From: Deltaproteobacteria bacterium | GTDB lineage: Bacteria; Desulfobacterota; GWC2-55-46 | DNA: 40,772 nt | NCBI GenBank assembly: GCA_016213015.1 | Contig: JACRCE010000091.1 | Span: forward strand, 1-40,772 | Reading direction: 5' to 3' | Shown: positions 39,736 through 40,772 of the stretch, piece by piece | Position numbering within the stretch: the first letter of the stretch is position 1 | How the letters are laid out: the number at the start of each line of letters is the position of its first letter | The notes under the pieces: generated by a model | Seen by the model: only the letters and a program-made list of their open reading frames with translations | The model's database searches: none | What the model was told of the DNA's origin: nothing | Position numbers and translations under genes: made by a program

Positions 39736-40772
39736 CCTCTGCCTGCGGCCTTCTCAGCGTCGAACGCAACGACCCTTTCGCGGAGAGAGCGCACTTCCTT
39801 CCTGAGCTCCTCCATCCTCAACTCCCTCCCGACCATAAGCCTGTTTATGCGCTCAAGCTCGTCAAGGGTGCGGTTTTTCTCAATCTCCTCGGCCTTGCGG
39901 CCGGTTATGTCCCTTATGATGCCGAGGGCGTTCCACGCCCCGTTCATGCTTACGGCCGTTACGGAGATCTCTATCGGAAATTCCGTGCCGTCCCTGCGAA
40001 GCGCCTCCAACTCAAGGGTCTTCCCTATGACATTGCCCATGCCGGTCTCGGAAAAAACCTTCAAACCTTCATGGGCATGGGATTTATAACGCTCAGGACA
40101 TAGAAGGTCGTGCGCGCTCTTTCCCACGGCCTCCTCGGACGCATATCCGAAGAGCGCCTCGGCCCGCTTGTTCCAGAGGTATATCCTGTCAACCGGCTCT
40201 ATGGCTATGACCGCGTCGGTCGCGTGCTCCATGACGGCCCTGAGCCTTTCCTCGCTCTCCTTAAAAAGCCGCGTCCTTTCAACGACCTTTTTTTCAAGCG
40301 TTTTGTTCTGACTGACCATATGCTCATAACCGGAGAGCATGAACCTCAACATGGCCACGCGCGAAGCGGTTATCGTAAACGTGTTGCCGTGGTAGTCCAT
40401 CTCAACGCATCTTTCGCTGGGCTTGTTGTCGAGCCGGCCATTGGTTGTCGTTATGGCCTTCACCTTTGCGAGCATCTCCTCATCGTCATAAGGCTTGGGC
40501 ATGTAGTAGTCCGCGCCCGCTGAAAGCGCTTTGAGCATATCCCCTGCGCCTGAGAGCGAGGTGAGCAGCATGACCGGTATATCCTCGGTGGCTTTATCTT
40601 TTTTTATTGCCCGGCACATCTCGAAACCGTCCATAACCGGCATGATGGCGTCCGATATGATCAACGCCGGAGGTTCCCTAAGAGCCGCGTCAAACCCTTC
40701 CTGCCCGTTTGAGGCAATGCCAACCCTGTATCCGCCCTTCTCCAATGTTTCCCTGAGAAGCGCGGCGGAAAG
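39732..40772 (-). CDS. REC-PAS signalling protein, 5' end outside window
   Basis: Open to the window end; 346 codons are present. The receiver domain lacks its first strand. What remains has LRETLEKGGYRVGIASNGQEG, the phospho-acceptor in IISDAIMPVMDGFEM, LLTSLSG and the conserved lysine in YYMPKPYDD. A linker with coiled coil (NKTLEKKVVERTRLFKESEERL) leads to a PAS domain (RAVMEHATDAVIAIEPVDRI...GIIRDITGRKAEE), then a second coiled coil (LDELERINRLMVGRELRMEEL). No kinase or output domain follows, so it may act on the HD-GYP protein, whose start overlaps its stop. Apparent starts within the frame, such as a TTG at 40745, are not the real start. Confidence 0.88.
   Translation of the reverse strand, partial: LSAALLRETLEKGGYRVGIASNGQEGFDAALREPPALIISDAIMPVMDGFEMCRAIKKDKATEDIPVMLLTSLSGAGDMLKALSAGADYYMPKPYDDEEMLAKVKAITTTNGRLDNKPSERCVEMDYHGNTFTITASRVAMLRFMLSGYEHMVSQNKTLEKKVVERTRLFKESEERLRAVMEHATDAVIAIEPVDRIYLWNKRAEALFGYASEEAVGKSAHDLLCPERYKSHAHEGLKVFSETGMGNVIGKTLELEALRRDGTEFPIEISVTAVSMNGAWNALGIIRDITGRKAEEIEKNRTLDELERINRLMVGRELRMEELRKEVRSLRERVVAFDAEKAAGRG

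Noticed and set aside
1-40772. tRNA or rRNA genes
   Set aside because: No cloverleaf with T-arm consensus or rRNA sequence was recognised by eye in the gene-free stretches; a dedicated scan was not possible.

Overview
The window is a 40.8 kb piece of a bacterial chromosome, dense with housekeeping genes. It suggests an anaerobic, respiring Gram-negative lineage of the former Deltaproteobacteria (Desulfobacterota) or Nitrospirota. The hints are an exported triheme c7-type cytochrome, hybrid and HD-GYP signalling proteins, a DUF116 gene beside def and fmt, a late cobalamin cluster, and many small palindromic repeats. No rRNA, tRNA or 16S-grade marker was seen, so the placement is an inference from gene content and style.

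Layout. (1) 1-687, minus: a triheme cytochrome and a downstream exported protein cut by the window edge, behind a good sigma70-type promoter. (2) 688-1112: gene-free, filled with repeats. (3) 1113-4961, minus: a gntR-type regulator, an unknown 88-residue protein, hicB-hicA, rluD, pgeF and coaE, tightly spaced or overlapping. (4) 5165-12459, plus: a TIM-barrel isomerase-like gene, then cobO-cobU-cobT, an intruding restriction-modification pair, and cobS-cobC-cbiA. (5) 12555-27093, plus: yifB, a hybrid histidine kinase, a cysteine desulfurase, tsaD, rsmA, then a strong promoter with a structured leader for rpsF-rpsR-rplI-dnaB, followed by priA, def, fmt and a DUF116 gene. (6) 27154-28375, minus: two small exported proteins with their own promoters and terminators. 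(7) 28527-33331, minus: tkt-pgi-glk, a sugar phosphate module. (8) 33432-36957, minus: deoxynucleoside kinase, panB-panC-panD for pantothenate, and a DUF502 membrane protein; coaE at the other end of the window acts at the last step of the same CoA pathway. (9) 37521-40772: a solo cyclic-nucleotide-binding protein meets, tail to tail, an HD-GYP protein and a REC-PAS protein, the latter cut by the window end.

How the genes work together. The cob genes cover corrin a,c-diamidation, adenosylation and nucleotide-loop assembly (cbiA, cobO, cobU, cobT, cobS, cobC); no cobQ or cbiB is seen here. rpsF to dnaB couples ribosomal and replication proteins, and def with fmt handles both ends of formyl-methionine use.

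Most unusual content. The window holds at least five families of short palindromic repeats, one copy of which carries another family nested inside it. One repeat-like palindrome is translated in frame within pgeF. A BglII-like restriction gene is frameshifted just after its catalytic residues while its methyltransferase is intact. This restriction-modification pair is flanked by an 8-bp direct repeat that, if collapsed, would join cobT to cobS. I did not find a convincing new multi-gene defence or metabolic system; the repeats and the remodelled cob operon are the best leads.
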